A DNA stretch of 64,000 nt from G963663315 sp965214205 (GTDB taxonomy: Bacteria; Pseudomonadota; Gammaproteobacteria; Arenicellales; Poriferihabitantaceae), in contig OZ243941.1 of the NCBI GenBank assembly GCA_965214205.1, positions 248,001-312,000 on the forward strand. Direction: 5' to 3'. Made by a program: the position numbers and the translations under genes. Under the pieces are notes generated by a model. The model ran no database searches, had not been told where the DNA came from, and saw only the letters and a program-made list of their open reading frames with translations. Positions 43,085-51,517 of the stretch are shown here, piece after piece; positions within the stretch are counted from its first letter, which is position 1; every line of letters begins with the position of its first letter.

Positions 43085-44550
43085 GCCTCGTCACTGATAA
43101 AAAGCCAGAGAAAATGAACACGTCTGAAACCAGCCAATACTACCTGGACGATGTCGCCACCAGGCTGGTGCAGTTCGCTATCGTCTGGGCGGTACTGGCC
43201 ATGCTGGTCGGTGTTTATATTGCGGCGGAGCTTGTATTCCCCACTCTGGATTTCGGCCAACCCTGGCTGTCCTTTGGTCGCCTGCGCCCGTTACATACCA
43301 ACGGCATTATTTTTGGCTTCGGCGTTTCGGCGTTGATGGGCACCGCATTCTATACGGTTCAAAGAACCTCCCACACTCTCCTGTTTGCCCCGAAGCTGGC
43401 CTGGATATGTTGCTATGGCTGGCAACTTGTGGTCCTGCTTGGCGGCCTGTCGCTTTTATCAGGACATACTTCATCGAAAGAGTATGCGGAGCTGGAGTGG
43501 CCGTTCGATATTGCCATCACGATTCTCTGGGTCTGCTTTGCGATCGTCTTTTTTGGCACGGTGGCGAAACGTGCGATCAGGCCGATCTACGTCTCCAACT
43601 GGTTTTATGGAGCCCTGATCATTGTGATTGCGATGCTGCACATTGTTAACAGCCTCGCCATTCCGGTTACCTTCTTCAAATCCTATTCACTATTCGCCGG
43701 TGCACAGGATGCCATGGTCCAATGGTGGTATGGACATAATGCGGTCGGGTTCTTGCTGACCGGAGGTTTCCTGGGTATGTTGTATTACTTCCTGCCAAAA
43801 ATAGCCAATCAGCCAATCTGGAGTTACCGCTTGTCGGTGGTTTCGTTCTGGGCCTTCACCTATACCTATATATGGGCGGGGCCACATCACCTTCTTTACA
43901 GCGCGATCCCGGAATGGGTACAAACCCTGGCAATGATAATGAGCCTGATTCTGCTGGCTCCATCCTGGGCAACCATGATTAACGGCATCATGACGGTCAG
44001 CAAAGCCCCGGAAAAGCTGAAGACGGATCCATCGCTGAAGTTCATTGTGCTATCGCTGGCGTTTTATGGACTGGCCACTTTTGAAGGGCCTATGATGGCA
44101 ATTCGAAGCGTCAACGTAGTCAGCCACTTCACCGATTGGACCGTCGGGCATGTTCATTCCGGGGCGCTGGGATGGAATGCGATGATCACCTATGGAGTCT
44201 TTTATTATCTTGTGCCCCGTCTGGCCGGGAGGAAACTCCACAGTATCGGCCTGGCCAACCTGCATTTCTGGCTCGCGCTGGCCGGAACCATGCTCTACAT
44301 TATGGCCATGTGGGCGGCTGGGGTTTCTCAGGGATTGCTGTGGTTGAGTATCGACGAGATTGGTGAACTTCGCTACAGTTTCAAGGACATCATGGCGAGC
44401 ATGGCGCCCTATTACGGGTTGCGCCTGATTGCCGGATTGATCTTCCTGAGTGGAACGGTAATCATGGCTTACAACCTTTTTATGACCTTGCGAGGTCGTG
44501 AGACTGCCCGAGTCAAGCCGCCTCTGGTGCAACCGGCGTACAGGATTTAG
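43081..44550 (+). CDS. ccoN: Cytochrome cbb3 oxidase subunit I
   Basis: Catalytic heme-copper subunit that reduces oxygen to water at low oxygen levels. 489 residues from the ATG at 43081 or 478 from the ATG at 43114; I favour 43081 because of the ATGA overlap. Twelve or more transmembrane segments are expected. Heme and copper ligands: LRPLHTNGIIFGFG, WWYGHNAVGFLLTGGF, the double histidine WAGPHHLLYSA, and DWTVGHVHSGALGWNAM. First gene of ccoNOQP. The reading frame stays open upstream to about 42547, but that part overlaps YIP1 and is not family sequence. Confidence 0.97.
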   Translation: MSLVTDKKPEKMNTSETSQYYLDDVATRLVQFAIVWAVLAMLVGVYIAAELVFPTLDFGQPWLSFGRLRPLHTNGIIFGFGVSALMGTAFYTVQRTSHTLLFAPKLAWICCYGWQLVVLLGGLSLLSGHTSSKEYAELEWPFDIAITILWVCFAIVFFGTVAKRAIRPIYVSNWFYGALIIVIAMLHIVNSLAIPVTFFKSYSLFAGAQDAMVQWWYGHNAVGFLLTGGFLGMLYYFLPKIANQPIWSYRLSVVSFWAFTYTYIWAGPHHLLYSAIPEWVQTLAMIMSLILLAPSWATMINGIMTVSKAPEKLKTDPSLKFIVLSLAFYGLATFEGPMMAIRSVNVVSHFTDWTVGHVHSGALGWNAMITYGVFYYLVPRLAGRKLHSIGLANLHFWLALAGTMLYIMAMWAAGVSQGLLWLSIDEIGELRYSFKDIMASMAPYYGLRLIAGLIFLSGTVIMAYNLFMTLRGRETARVKPPLVQPAYRI

Positions 44551-44553
44551 GTC

Positions 44554-45201
44554 ATGAACGCCCTCTGGCTGCATAGAAAACTGGAGAACAACGCTGGATT
44601 GCTGATATTCGGTATTCTGTTCCTGTCCTCTATCGGAGGGCTTGCGCAGATTCTCCCCGGTTTATTCCAGGATTCCTTGAGCGCTCCGAGCGAAAATACC
44701 CGCATCTATGATGCCGTCGAATTAACCGGTCGCGATATTTATATTCGTGAAGGCTGCAATGTTTGCCATTCACAACAAATCAGGCCGATTCTGGCTGAAG
44801 TCGAGCGCTATGGGCCTTATTCCCGTGCAGGAGAGTTCGTCTATGATCGTCCGTTTCTATGGGGTTCCAAGCGGACCGGCCCGGACCTGCACAGGATAGG
44901 CGGGAAATATTCTGATGACTGGCACCGGATTCATCTTATCGACCCCAGAGAGGTAGTCCCCGACTCGATCATGCCGGCCTATCCCTGGCTGGCAACACGC
45001 AATGCCGATGCCAACAGGGAGATAAGACAAAAAATGCGCGCGCTGCAAAAATTGGGGCACCCCTATTCTGATCAGGATATTCAAGCTGCCCCGGAAGCGC
45101 TGGCCGGCCTCAAGGAAATTGATGCCCTGATCCGCTATCTGCAGGGACTCGGTGTCAGCTCTGGTGAATTCAAACCAGCAAACTCGAAGGAGGCATCATG
45201 A
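44554..45201 (+). CDS. ccoO: Cytochrome cbb3 oxidase subunit II (monoheme cytochrome c)
   Basis: Membrane-anchored c-type cytochrome, 215 residues. Single N-terminal helix (LLIFGILFLSSIGGLAQILP), then the heme c site EGCNVCHSQQIRP. The axial methionine is in DSIMPAYPWL. Conserved VYDRPFLWGSKRTGPDLHRIGG typifies CcoO. Three bases separate it from ccoN, and its TGA overlaps the ccoQ ATG. Confidence 0.97.
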   Translation: MNALWLHRKLENNAGLLIFGILFLSSIGGLAQILPGLFQDSLSAPSENTRIYDAVELTGRDIYIREGCNVCHSQQIRPILAEVERYGPYSRAGEFVYDRPFLWGSKRTGPDLHRIGGKYSDDWHRIHLIDPREVVPDSIMPAYPWLATRNADANREIRQKMRALQKLGHPYSDQDIQAAPEALAGLKEIDALIRYLQGLGVSSGEFKPANSKEAS

Positions 45202-45332
45202 CCTGGTTCATATTTGTCGGTGACCTGCTGGTGATGCTGTTCATGTTCTGCGTGGTCGCCTGGGTTTTTCTTTACTCCCCCCGTGACCAGATTGATAAAT
45301 CGGCAAGAATTCCGTTGGAAGATGAAGAATAA
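45198..45332 (+). CDS. ccoQ: Cytochrome cbb3 oxidase small subunit CcoQ
   Basis: A 44-residue protein starting at the ATG that overlaps the ccoO stop (ATGA at 45198). One membrane helix (WFIFVGDLLVMLFMFCVVAW) precedes a short hydrophilic tail (SPRDQIDKSARIPLEDEE). CcoQ stabilises the cbb3 complex in other bacteria. Its place between ccoO and ccoP, the helix and the ribosome site GGAGG at 45189-45193 support it. Confidence 0.9.
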   Translation: MTWFIFVGDLLVMLFMFCVVAWVFLYSPRDQIDKSARIPLEDEE

Positions 45333-45334
45333 TC

Positions 45335-46222
45335 ATGGCTGATCTGCCCAATAATTTCTGGAGTGGCTGGATCATTGTAATCACAACCGTCTCCCTGCTT
45401 GGTCTGCTCTGGCTGGTGGTTACCAGCTACTTCTTCCAGAACGGGAGCGAACAAGGGCACGGCAGCGAAGAAGGCCCGGTTTGGGATGAAAGTTTACGCG
45501 AAGGCAGTACCGCCCCGCCACTGTGGTGGTTCTGGCTGATTCTGGGCACTCTGATTTTCTCTGTTGTATACCTGATGCTGTACCCCGGCATGGGCGCCTG
45601 GAAAGGCATGCTGGAGTGGTCACAGGACAGTCGGCTGGAGTCCAGCTATGACAACTACAACGATCAGTTTCTGCACAAGAGGGAGGCTATCGCGCAACGC
45701 TCGGTAGCGGATCTGCAGAATGATGTTGCGCTGATGGATACGGCACAAGGCATCTTTGCCCGTAATTGTGTTGTATGCCATGGCCCCGACGGTCGCGGAC
45801 AGGCTTCCTTATTCCCCAATCTGAAAGACATCGACTGGCAGTGGGGAGGGACACCAGAGCAGATCGAACAAGCCATCAGGCAGGGCAGGATTGCCAGCAT
45901 GCCGGGTTGGCAGAGTGCATTGGGAGATCAAGGCGTGGTACAAGTCACCGAATATGTCTTGACCATGGCAGACAAATCGGCAGAGCCGCACCCCGGAGAG
46001 AGCCAGTATTTACAATTCTGTGCGGTATGTCATGGCGCCGAGGGTAACGGCAATGAGCAGTTGGGCGCCCCGAAACTCAACGATAATATCTGGCTGTACG
46101 GCGGTTCATTCGACGATGTCAGGCAGTCGATAGCCGAAGGAAGACAAGGAATCATGCCCGCCTTTGAGGGGCGTCTGGACGATGCCCAGATAAAGTTACT
46201 GGTTGCCTGGCTGGCTCGCTGA
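45335..46222 (+). CDS. ccoP: Cytochrome cbb3 oxidase subunit III (diheme cytochrome c)
   Basis: Membrane-bound diheme cytochrome of 295 residues that takes electrons from the bc1 pool. It has two N-terminal helices (GWIIVITTVSLLGLLWLVVT and LWWFWLILGTLIFSVVYLML). Heme sites are NCVVCHGPDGRG and FCAVCHGAEGNG; likely axial methionines lie in ASMPGWQ and IMPAFEGRL. The ATG is two bases after the ccoQ stop. The gene ends 2 bases from the convergent dehydrogenase stop, so ccoGHIS assembly genes do not follow. Confidence 0.96.
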   Translation: MADLPNNFWSGWIIVITTVSLLGLLWLVVTSYFFQNGSEQGHGSEEGPVWDESLREGSTAPPLWWFWLILGTLIFSVVYLMLYPGMGAWKGMLEWSQDSRLESSYDNYNDQFLHKREAIAQRSVADLQNDVALMDTAQGIFARNCVVCHGPDGRGQASLFPNLKDIDWQWGGTPEQIEQAIRQGRIASMPGWQSALGDQGVVQVTEYVLTMADKSAEPHPGESQYLQFCAVCHGAEGNGNEQLGAPKLNDNIWLYGGSFDDVRQSIAEGRQGIMPAFEGRLDDAQIKLLVAWLAR

Positions 46223-46224
46223 AA

Positions 46225-47163
46225 TCAAGTCATGGGTTGGTCCACCGGGATCACGTCAGGAAAGCCATCCGCCCGCAGCTCATCACCGACCTCCTCTTCC
46301 AGCATTTTGACCACGTGCGGTGTCCAGGCGTCGCCGCCATACTTGTCTCTGGATGCTTCGAACAGTGACTTGACCAGATGGGTCAGCTTGAGCGGCACTT
46401 GATATTTCTCCCCCAGATCGGCGACAAACCCCAGGTCCTTCAATCCAAGATCGGTGGTAAACCCGGTGTTCAATGATCCATTCAGGATAACCGGCGTCCA
46501 GTCCTCGAATTCACGGCTGGTCCCGGAACTCGCGCAAATAGCCTGATAACATTTCGCCAAATCGAGCCCTCCTTTTTTCGCCAGCATCAAGGCCTCGCCT
46601 GCCGCCACCAGATCAACCAGACACAATAAATTGGAAATCACCTTGATCAGGGACGCGCTGCCAATATCTCCGGTATGAATGACCTGGCCTGCCAGTAGCT
46701 CGAAAAGCGGAAGATGCCGCTCGAATGCAGCCTTCTCCCCGCCAACCAGTACCGTCATTTCCCCTCTTGCGGCCCGATGCACTCCGCCGGTCATCGGGGC
46801 TTCCAGCAATGCCACTCCATTCGCTGCCGAAATTTCCTGCATTTCCCTGATCTCATCGACGCCGACCGTGCTCATTTCGATCCATGCGCTGCCCGGTCGC
46901 ATGGCTGCCAGGGCGCCGCTTTCGCCCGTCATGGCCTTCCCGGACGCGGTGGGAGACGGCAGACAGGTGATCACGGGGTCACACCTTTTCGCCAAATCCG
47001 CAACAGAAGCGGCCGCGGCGGCGCCTTGCCGGACCAGGCCGCTCACTTTGGACGGGTCGAGGTCAAATACCACGATTGACTGATTCGCTTTCAGCGCCAC
47101 CGACGCAAGCCGGGCGCCGAGCTGTCCCAGGCCGATAAACCCCGGATTCATTGCCGGATTCAT
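46225..47163 (-). CDS. 3-hydroxyisobutyrate dehydrogenase family NAD(P)-dependent oxidoreductase
   Basis: Beta-hydroxyacid dehydrogenase of 312 residues. Dinucleotide site GFIGLGQLGARLASVAL, substrate loop EAPMTGGVHRAARGEMTVLVGG, catalytic lysine in SLIKVISNLLCL, and a helical C-terminal domain. The start could be the ATG at 47163 or 47151. The substrate may be 3-hydroxyisobutyrate, a tartronate semialdehyde or a hydroxyacid of the carnitine route. Lies 44 bases after the BKACE gene in the same direction, so probably one transcript. Confidence 0.88.
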   Translation of the reverse strand: MNPAMNPGFIGLGQLGARLASVALKANQSIVVFDLDPSKVSGLVRQGAAAAASVADLAKRCDPVITCLPSPTASGKAMTGESGALAAMRPGSAWIEMSTVGVDEIREMQEISAANGVALLEAPMTGGVHRAARGEMTVLVGGEKAAFERHLPLFELLAGQVIHTGDIGSASLIKVISNLLCLVDLVAAGEALMLAKKGGLDLAKCYQAICASSGTSREFEDWTPVILNGSLNTGFTTDLGLKDLGFVADLGEKYQVPLKLTHLVKSLFEASRDKYGGDAWTPHVVKMLEEEVGDELRADGFPDVIPVDQPMT

Positions 47164-47207
47164 CGGGGGCAATTTCGCGGGACCTGAAGAGCGGGGATTG
47201 AAATTCG

Positions 47208-48092
47208 CTATTTCTTTTTCAGGCCGATTTTCGCCCTGGCTTCATCGGCGGACAATGCGCGCCCGCCCAGTCGGTTTATGATTTCAACCGCTCTTTGCAC
47301 CAGTTGACCATTGGTGGCCAGTACGCCGCGGTCCAGATAGATGTTGTCTTCCAGACCGACCCGGACATTGCCCCCCAGTACCATGGCCTGGGCAACCATC
47401 GGCATCTGCATTCTGGAAATGCCGAACCCGGCCCATACCGCGTTATCCGGCAGCGCCTGTTTCATAGCCACCATGGTTTCGGTATCGGCTCCGGCGCCCC
47501 ACGGGATACCGAGGCAAATCTGAAACATCGGCGGAGCGTCAATCAATCCTTCATCAACCAGTGACCGGGCCAACCGGATCTGGCCGAGGTCGAATACCTC
47601 CAGCTCAGGCTTGATCCCGAGTTGCTGGGTCATTTCCGCCATCTTCCGCAAATAAGCGGGCGTATTCAGATACAGGTCATTGCCGTTCCCGAAAATCATG
47701 GTACCGCAGTCCAGACTGCAAATATCCGGCATACATTCAACCACATGGGCGAGCCGCTCTTCCGGCCCGATCATATCCGTACCCGGCCCCGGCATCGCAG
47801 GATCTTCTTCACTCGGCGTCCAGTCTCCTCCCATGCCCGCAGTCAGATTAATAACGACATCAACCCCGCTGTCCCGGACACGCTCCACCGTTTCCCGGAA
47901 CAGGCCGACATCCCTCGACCCCTGGCCGGTTTTCGGGTCGCGTACATGAATATGCGCGACCGCGGCGCCGGCTTTGGCGGACTCGATGACCGCGGCGGCA
48001 ATCTGTTCCGGGGTCACCGGCACCTTGTCGCTTCGCCCTGTAGTATCACCGGCCCCGGTCACCGCGCAGGTTATGATTACTTCGTTATTCAT
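47208..48092 (-). CDS. Beta-keto acid cleavage enzyme (BKACE, DUF849), dehydrocarnitine type
   Basis: Zinc-dependent enzyme of 294 residues that cleaves a beta-keto acid with acetyl-CoA. Motifs: EVIITCAVTGAGDTTGRSD, zinc histidines in VAHIHVRDPKTGQGSRD, INLTAGMGGDW, CSLDCGTMIFGNG, QICLGIPWGAGADTETM, VWAGFGISRMQMP and, with the zinc glutamate, VRVGLEDNIYLD. The overall pattern resembles the group encoded next to carnitine dehydrogenase in Pseudomonas, which converts 3-dehydrocarnitine to betainyl-CoA and acetoacetate. Specificity is inferred; the carnitine dehydrogenase gene lies about 10 kb away. Confidence 0.88.
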   Translation of the reverse strand: MNNEVIITCAVTGAGDTTGRSDKVPVTPEQIAAAVIESAKAGAAVAHIHVRDPKTGQGSRDVGLFRETVERVRDSGVDVVINLTAGMGGDWTPSEEDPAMPGPGTDMIGPEERLAHVVECMPDICSLDCGTMIFGNGNDLYLNTPAYLRKMAEMTQQLGIKPELEVFDLGQIRLARSLVDEGLIDAPPMFQICLGIPWGAGADTETMVAMKQALPDNAVWAGFGISRMQMPMVAQAMVLGGNVRVGLEDNIYLDRGVLATNGQLVQRAVEIINRLGGRALSADEARAKIGLKKK

Positions 48093-48176
48093 GTCATTGA
48101 TACCGTATGTAAAGCGGGCATTCTATCAGATGGAATTACTGAACACATACGGGAATGACGAGTTATGGCGCAAGCA

Positions 48177-48953
48177 TCATCTGGAAATGTTTTCGAGCTG
48201 TTTGCTGATCGTGTCCAGTTTTTCCGCTATTTCGTTTTGCCGGGCCTTGAGGTCCGCCAGTTCGGCGTTTTGATCGCCTTCATGCTCGGACTGCATCGCA
48301 GACACGATAATCCCGATAAACAGATTCAACACCGTAAACGATGTACATAATATGAATACGACAAAAAAGAACCAAGCCATCGAAAAAACTTCCATCACGG
48401 GCCTCACAATACCCATCGACCAGCTTTCCAGGGTCATGATCTGGAACAACGAGTAGGCGGACAGGCCAAGTGAACCAAACCAGTCCGGGAATTCACCGCC
48501 ATACAGCTTCGTCGCCATCACGGAAAACACATAAAAAACCAGCAGCAACAAACAGGTTATCGACCCCATTCCCGGTAACGCCGCAACCAACCCTCCCACA
48601 ACCCGTTTAAGGGACGGCATGACGCTGATCAGACGCAGCACCCTCAAAATCCGCAGCGCCCTCAGTATGGAAAGATTACCGCTCACCGGAATCAACGAAA
48701 TGGAAACCACCAGGAAATCGAAAATCCTCCACGGGTCGTGAAAGAACCGGTATCGATAAACAAACATTCTGACCAGGACTTCAATGGTGAATATTCCCAG
48801 AATGAGCTTGTCCAGAATGATCAGAGCCGGCCCTATCCGAGCCATCACACCGGTATATGTTTCCAGTCCCAGAATAATCCCGTTGATCACAATCAATGCA
48901 ATAATAAAAGTCTCAAACTTGCGGCTTTCCAGAAGTAATTTTATATTTTTCAT
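48177..48953 (-). CDS. Voltage-gated ion channel, bacterial sodium channel (NaChBac-like) type
   Basis: Six-segment inner-membrane channel subunit of 258 residues that would act as a homotetramer. Segment S4 carries the regularly spaced arginines RALRILRVLRLISVMPSLKR. The pore helix and filter are SLFQIMTLESWSMGIVRPV, matching the TLESW filter of bacterial sodium channels. S6 is FVVFILCTSFTVLNLFIGIIV, followed by a C-terminal coiled coil (about 230-258). ATG at 48953. Stands alone; a role in motility, pH or osmotic response is open. Confidence 0.92.
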   Translation of the reverse strand: MKNIKLLLESRKFETFIIALIVINGIILGLETYTGVMARIGPALIILDKLILGIFTIEVLVRMFVYRYRFFHDPWRIFDFLVVSISLIPVSGNLSILRALRILRVLRLISVMPSLKRVVGGLVAALPGMGSITCLLLLVFYVFSVMATKLYGGEFPDWFGSLGLSAYSLFQIMTLESWSMGIVRPVMEVFSMAWFFFVVFILCTSFTVLNLFIGIIVSAMQSEHEGDQNAELADLKARQNEIAEKLDTISKQLENISR

Positions 48954-49116
48954 ATCTTTACGTGTTTCTTTTTGTCAGGATGGTCACCTTGGGGCTTCCC
49001 CGGATGTCCGTTTGTGAATTCGACCCGCCATTCTCCGTATCTGTGGAAATTTTCTCAGACTGCAGGTATGATTCGGATACGTATTATGAATAACTGATTG
49101 GGGTTCTCCAGATACA

Positions 49117-49443
49117 TTGATCAAGAACACAAAATTCCAGATTGGCCAGGTCGTGCGTCACCGGGTTTATGATTTTCGCGGTGTCATATTTGATGTGGAT
49201 TCAGAATATAATAATACGGAGGAATGGTATCAATCCATACCGGAGAAAATAAGACCTCACAAAGAACAGCCTTTTTATCATCTGCTTGCAGAGAACCGGG
49301 ACACCCAATATATCGCTTATGTGTCCGAGCAAAACCTGCAAAATGATGATAGCGGTCTGCCCGTCAGCCACCCTCAAGTGGATGACATATTCGAGAAAAC
49401 CGAAAACGGCCACTATACCGTTCGTTATAACCGCTCTCACTGA
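49117..49443 (+). CDS. hspQ: Heat shock protein HspQ (hemimethylated DNA-binding fold)
   Basis: Small protein of 108 residues that in enterobacteria acts as a specificity-enhancing factor for the Lon protease. Family blocks are FQIGQVVRHRVYDFRGVIFD, EEWYQSIPEKIRPHKEQPFY, HLLAENRDTQYIAYVSEQNL and SHPQVDDIFEK. No in-frame ATG exists before the conserved part (the upstream in-frame stop is at 49090), so the start must be the TTG at 49117. No sigma-32 site was found upstream. Single gene. Confidence 0.93.
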   Translation: MIKNTKFQIGQVVRHRVYDFRGVIFDVDSEYNNTEEWYQSIPEKIRPHKEQPFYHLLAENRDTQYIAYVSEQNLQNDDSGLPVSHPQVDDIFEKTENGHYTVRYNRSH

Positions 49444-49464
49444 GTACAGCCACCCCATACCCCT

Positions 49465-50619
49465 CTAACCGCGGCGCCTGGCCAGATGTATGCCGCGCCA
49501 CACCAGACCCGCAGCCAGGATCAGGTAGACCACGACCAGATGCAGGGGCAGTCCGTGGTGGCCCAGCTCCTCCATCGCCAGACCGCCGGACACTGAGCCT
49601 AGCAGCGCGCCCACGCCCCACATCAGCGCGAACGCGGCGGAGCCGTTTATCAGATCCACCCCGTCAAACCGGTCTCCCAGCGAAGTCAGCGTTACGGTAT
49701 AGACGCCGTAACCGGTCGTCCCCGCCAGAATCAGCGTCGGCCACATCCACGGGGTTGCCATCACCAGCGGCAGGATCAACAATGTCACACACGTAACCAG
49801 CGCACACCCCGCCAGTACCACCCGATGAGGAAATTTGTCCGCCAGCCATCCAACCGGGAACTGCAGCGCCGTATTGCCGACAATCAGCGCCGTCAGCGCC
49901 AACGCCGAAGCGGCCACCGTCAAGCCGGATTGAATCCCGTACACCGGCAATAATGACAGGGTCGCCGCATCGAAAATGGCAAACGCGAAAACGCAGGCCA
50001 ACAACATCGGAGCCATGGGCGCAAAATCGAGAATACCGGTCTTGCGGGATTTTTCCTTGGTCGTAAACTTCCCTTCCTGAACCAGACAAAGCGGCAACAC
50101 GCCCAGCAAAATCACAATCGCGCCAGCAATGAACGGCGTCCATCCCTGTATGCCGATCCAGCTTATTATGGCGGGGCCAGCGCCAAAACTGGCCGACAGA
50201 ACGCTGCTGTAGATTGCGACCACTTTCCCGCGATGGGCGCTGCCCGCAAACTTGACGATCCACATTTCGCTCAACACGAACAACGTGGAAATCGACATGC
50301 CCTGAAGTATGCGCAGGATAAACCAGGATTCCAGAGTATCGAAAATCTTGTAACTGATCAGCAGGACACTGGTGGCCAGGGCCGCCGCAATGGCGACATT
50401 TCGCGATCCGAATTTTCTGGCCACAATCGGAATCACCGGCGAGAACAGCAGAATTCCGATCGGCATCATTGCTGAATTGATACCGATCATCCTGGCCGAA
50501 ACCCCTCTTGATTCCAGGATCAGCGACAACAGCGGATAAGTCATGCCGAATGCCAGACCGAACACGCTGATGGCCGCGCAGGCTGCAACCAGATTGCGGA
50601 GATTCATGGACGATACCAT
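49465..50619 (-). CDS. Major facilitator superfamily (MFS) transporter
   Basis: Inner-membrane transporter of 384 residues with about 12 hydrophobic segments. The loop between segments 2 and 3 has IVARKFGSRNVAIAAALA, the MFS motif A region, and its counterpart later is LADKFPHRVVLAGCALVT. LRILQGMSISTLFVLSEMWI matches the pattern of the YcaD/small-molecule subfamily. Substrate unknown. The ATG at 50619 immediately follows the prmC stop, so it is co-transcribed with prmC; an ATG at 50607 is an alternative. Confidence 0.88.
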   Translation of the reverse strand: MVSSMNLRNLVAACAAISVFGLAFGMTYPLLSLILESRGVSARMIGINSAMMPIGILLFSPVIPIVARKFGSRNVAIAAALATSVLLISYKIFDTLESWFILRILQGMSISTLFVLSEMWIVKFAGSAHRGKVVAIYSSVLSASFGAGPAIISWIGIQGWTPFIAGAIVILLGVLPLCLVQEGKFTTKEKSRKTGILDFAPMAPMLLACVFAFAIFDAATLSLLPVYGIQSGLTVAASALALTALIVGNTALQFPVGWLADKFPHRVVLAGCALVTCVTLLILPLVMATPWMWPTLILAGTTGYGVYTVTLTSLGDRFDGVDLINGSAAFALMWGVGALLGSVSGGLAMEELGHHGLPLHLVVVYLILAAGLVWRGIHLARRRG

Positions 50620-51486
50620 TTATGAATCGCCCGCCTGACGAATCCCGAAACCAGGCGACCAGCGCCCTTCCGTAACCCGGTCATTACCGCCCGGGTCCTG
50701 GTGTGTAACCACCCTGGCAAATCCCCTGTCGGTCATTTTCATCCTCACTTGCGCGGCCTGTTGATAGCCGTGTTCCAGTATCAGCCAGCCCCGCGATTCA
50801 AGGAATCCGGGAGCGGCTTCAATAATCCCGCTTAGCGCGGCGAACCCCTGGTCCCTTGCGACCAATGCGCCGGCCGGTTCAAAACGCAGGTCGCCCTGGG
50901 TCAGGTGAATATCATCAGGCGCGATGTAAGGCGGATTGGAGCAGATCAGATCAAACCGGCCCTCTTCGATACTATCGAACCAGTCGCTTTTTATCCACCG
51001 AATATTTTTCAATCCGAGATTCTCCTGATTGATTTTCGCGATCTCGAGCGAAGGCTGGCCGACATCGGTTGCGACGATCCTGGCATCAGGTAATTCCGAA
51101 GCCAGAGCCAGAGCCACCGCGCCGCTGCCCGTGCCCGGTTCCAGGATTTTCGGTTTATTGATCCCGGCTACGGCGGACAAGGCTCTTTCAACCAGCAGCT
51201 CCGTTTCATGTCTGGGAATCAAAACCCTCTCATCCACCTTCAGATCCAGCGACCAGAATTCGCGGGAATGCGTAATGTATGCCACCGGGGCTCCCCTCTT
51301 CCGCATCCGGACCCGTGATTTGAATGCCCTTTCCTCATCCCCGGACAGTGGCCGGTCGCCGTTCGCGATCAGGGACGCCAGATCCATATCGAGCAGATGA
51401 CACAGGATGATCCTGGCGTCCCGGTCACCGCTCTCGAACGGGGACAACTGTCGACCAGACCAGCGCAGCAACTCATCGACCGTCAT
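50620..51486 (-). CDS. prmC: Peptide chain release factor N5-glutamine methyltransferase
   Basis: Methylates the glutamine of the GGQ motif in release factors RF1 and RF2, using S-adenosylmethionine. The 288 residues have an N-terminal helical domain, the SAM site ILEPGTGSGAVALALASELP and the glutamine-binding motif NPPY in LICSNPPYIAPDD. Catalytic context LTQGDLRFEPAGALVA is typical. It follows prfA after 31 bases, the expected substrate partner. ATG at 51486. Confidence 0.96.
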   Translation of the reverse strand: MTVDELLRWSGRQLSPFESGDRDARIILCHLLDMDLASLIANGDRPLSGDEERAFKSRVRMRKRGAPVAYITHSREFWSLDLKVDERVLIPRHETELLVERALSAVAGINKPKILEPGTGSGAVALALASELPDARIVATDVGQPSLEIAKINQENLGLKNIRWIKSDWFDSIEEGRFDLICSNPPYIAPDDIHLTQGDLRFEPAGALVARDQGFAALSGIIEAAPGFLESRGWLILEHGYQQAAQVRMKMTDRGFARVVTHQDPGGNDRVTEGRWSPGFGIRQAGDS

Positions 51487-51517
51487 TGTGCCAGAGCGTA
51501 TGATGACAGATCGGTTC

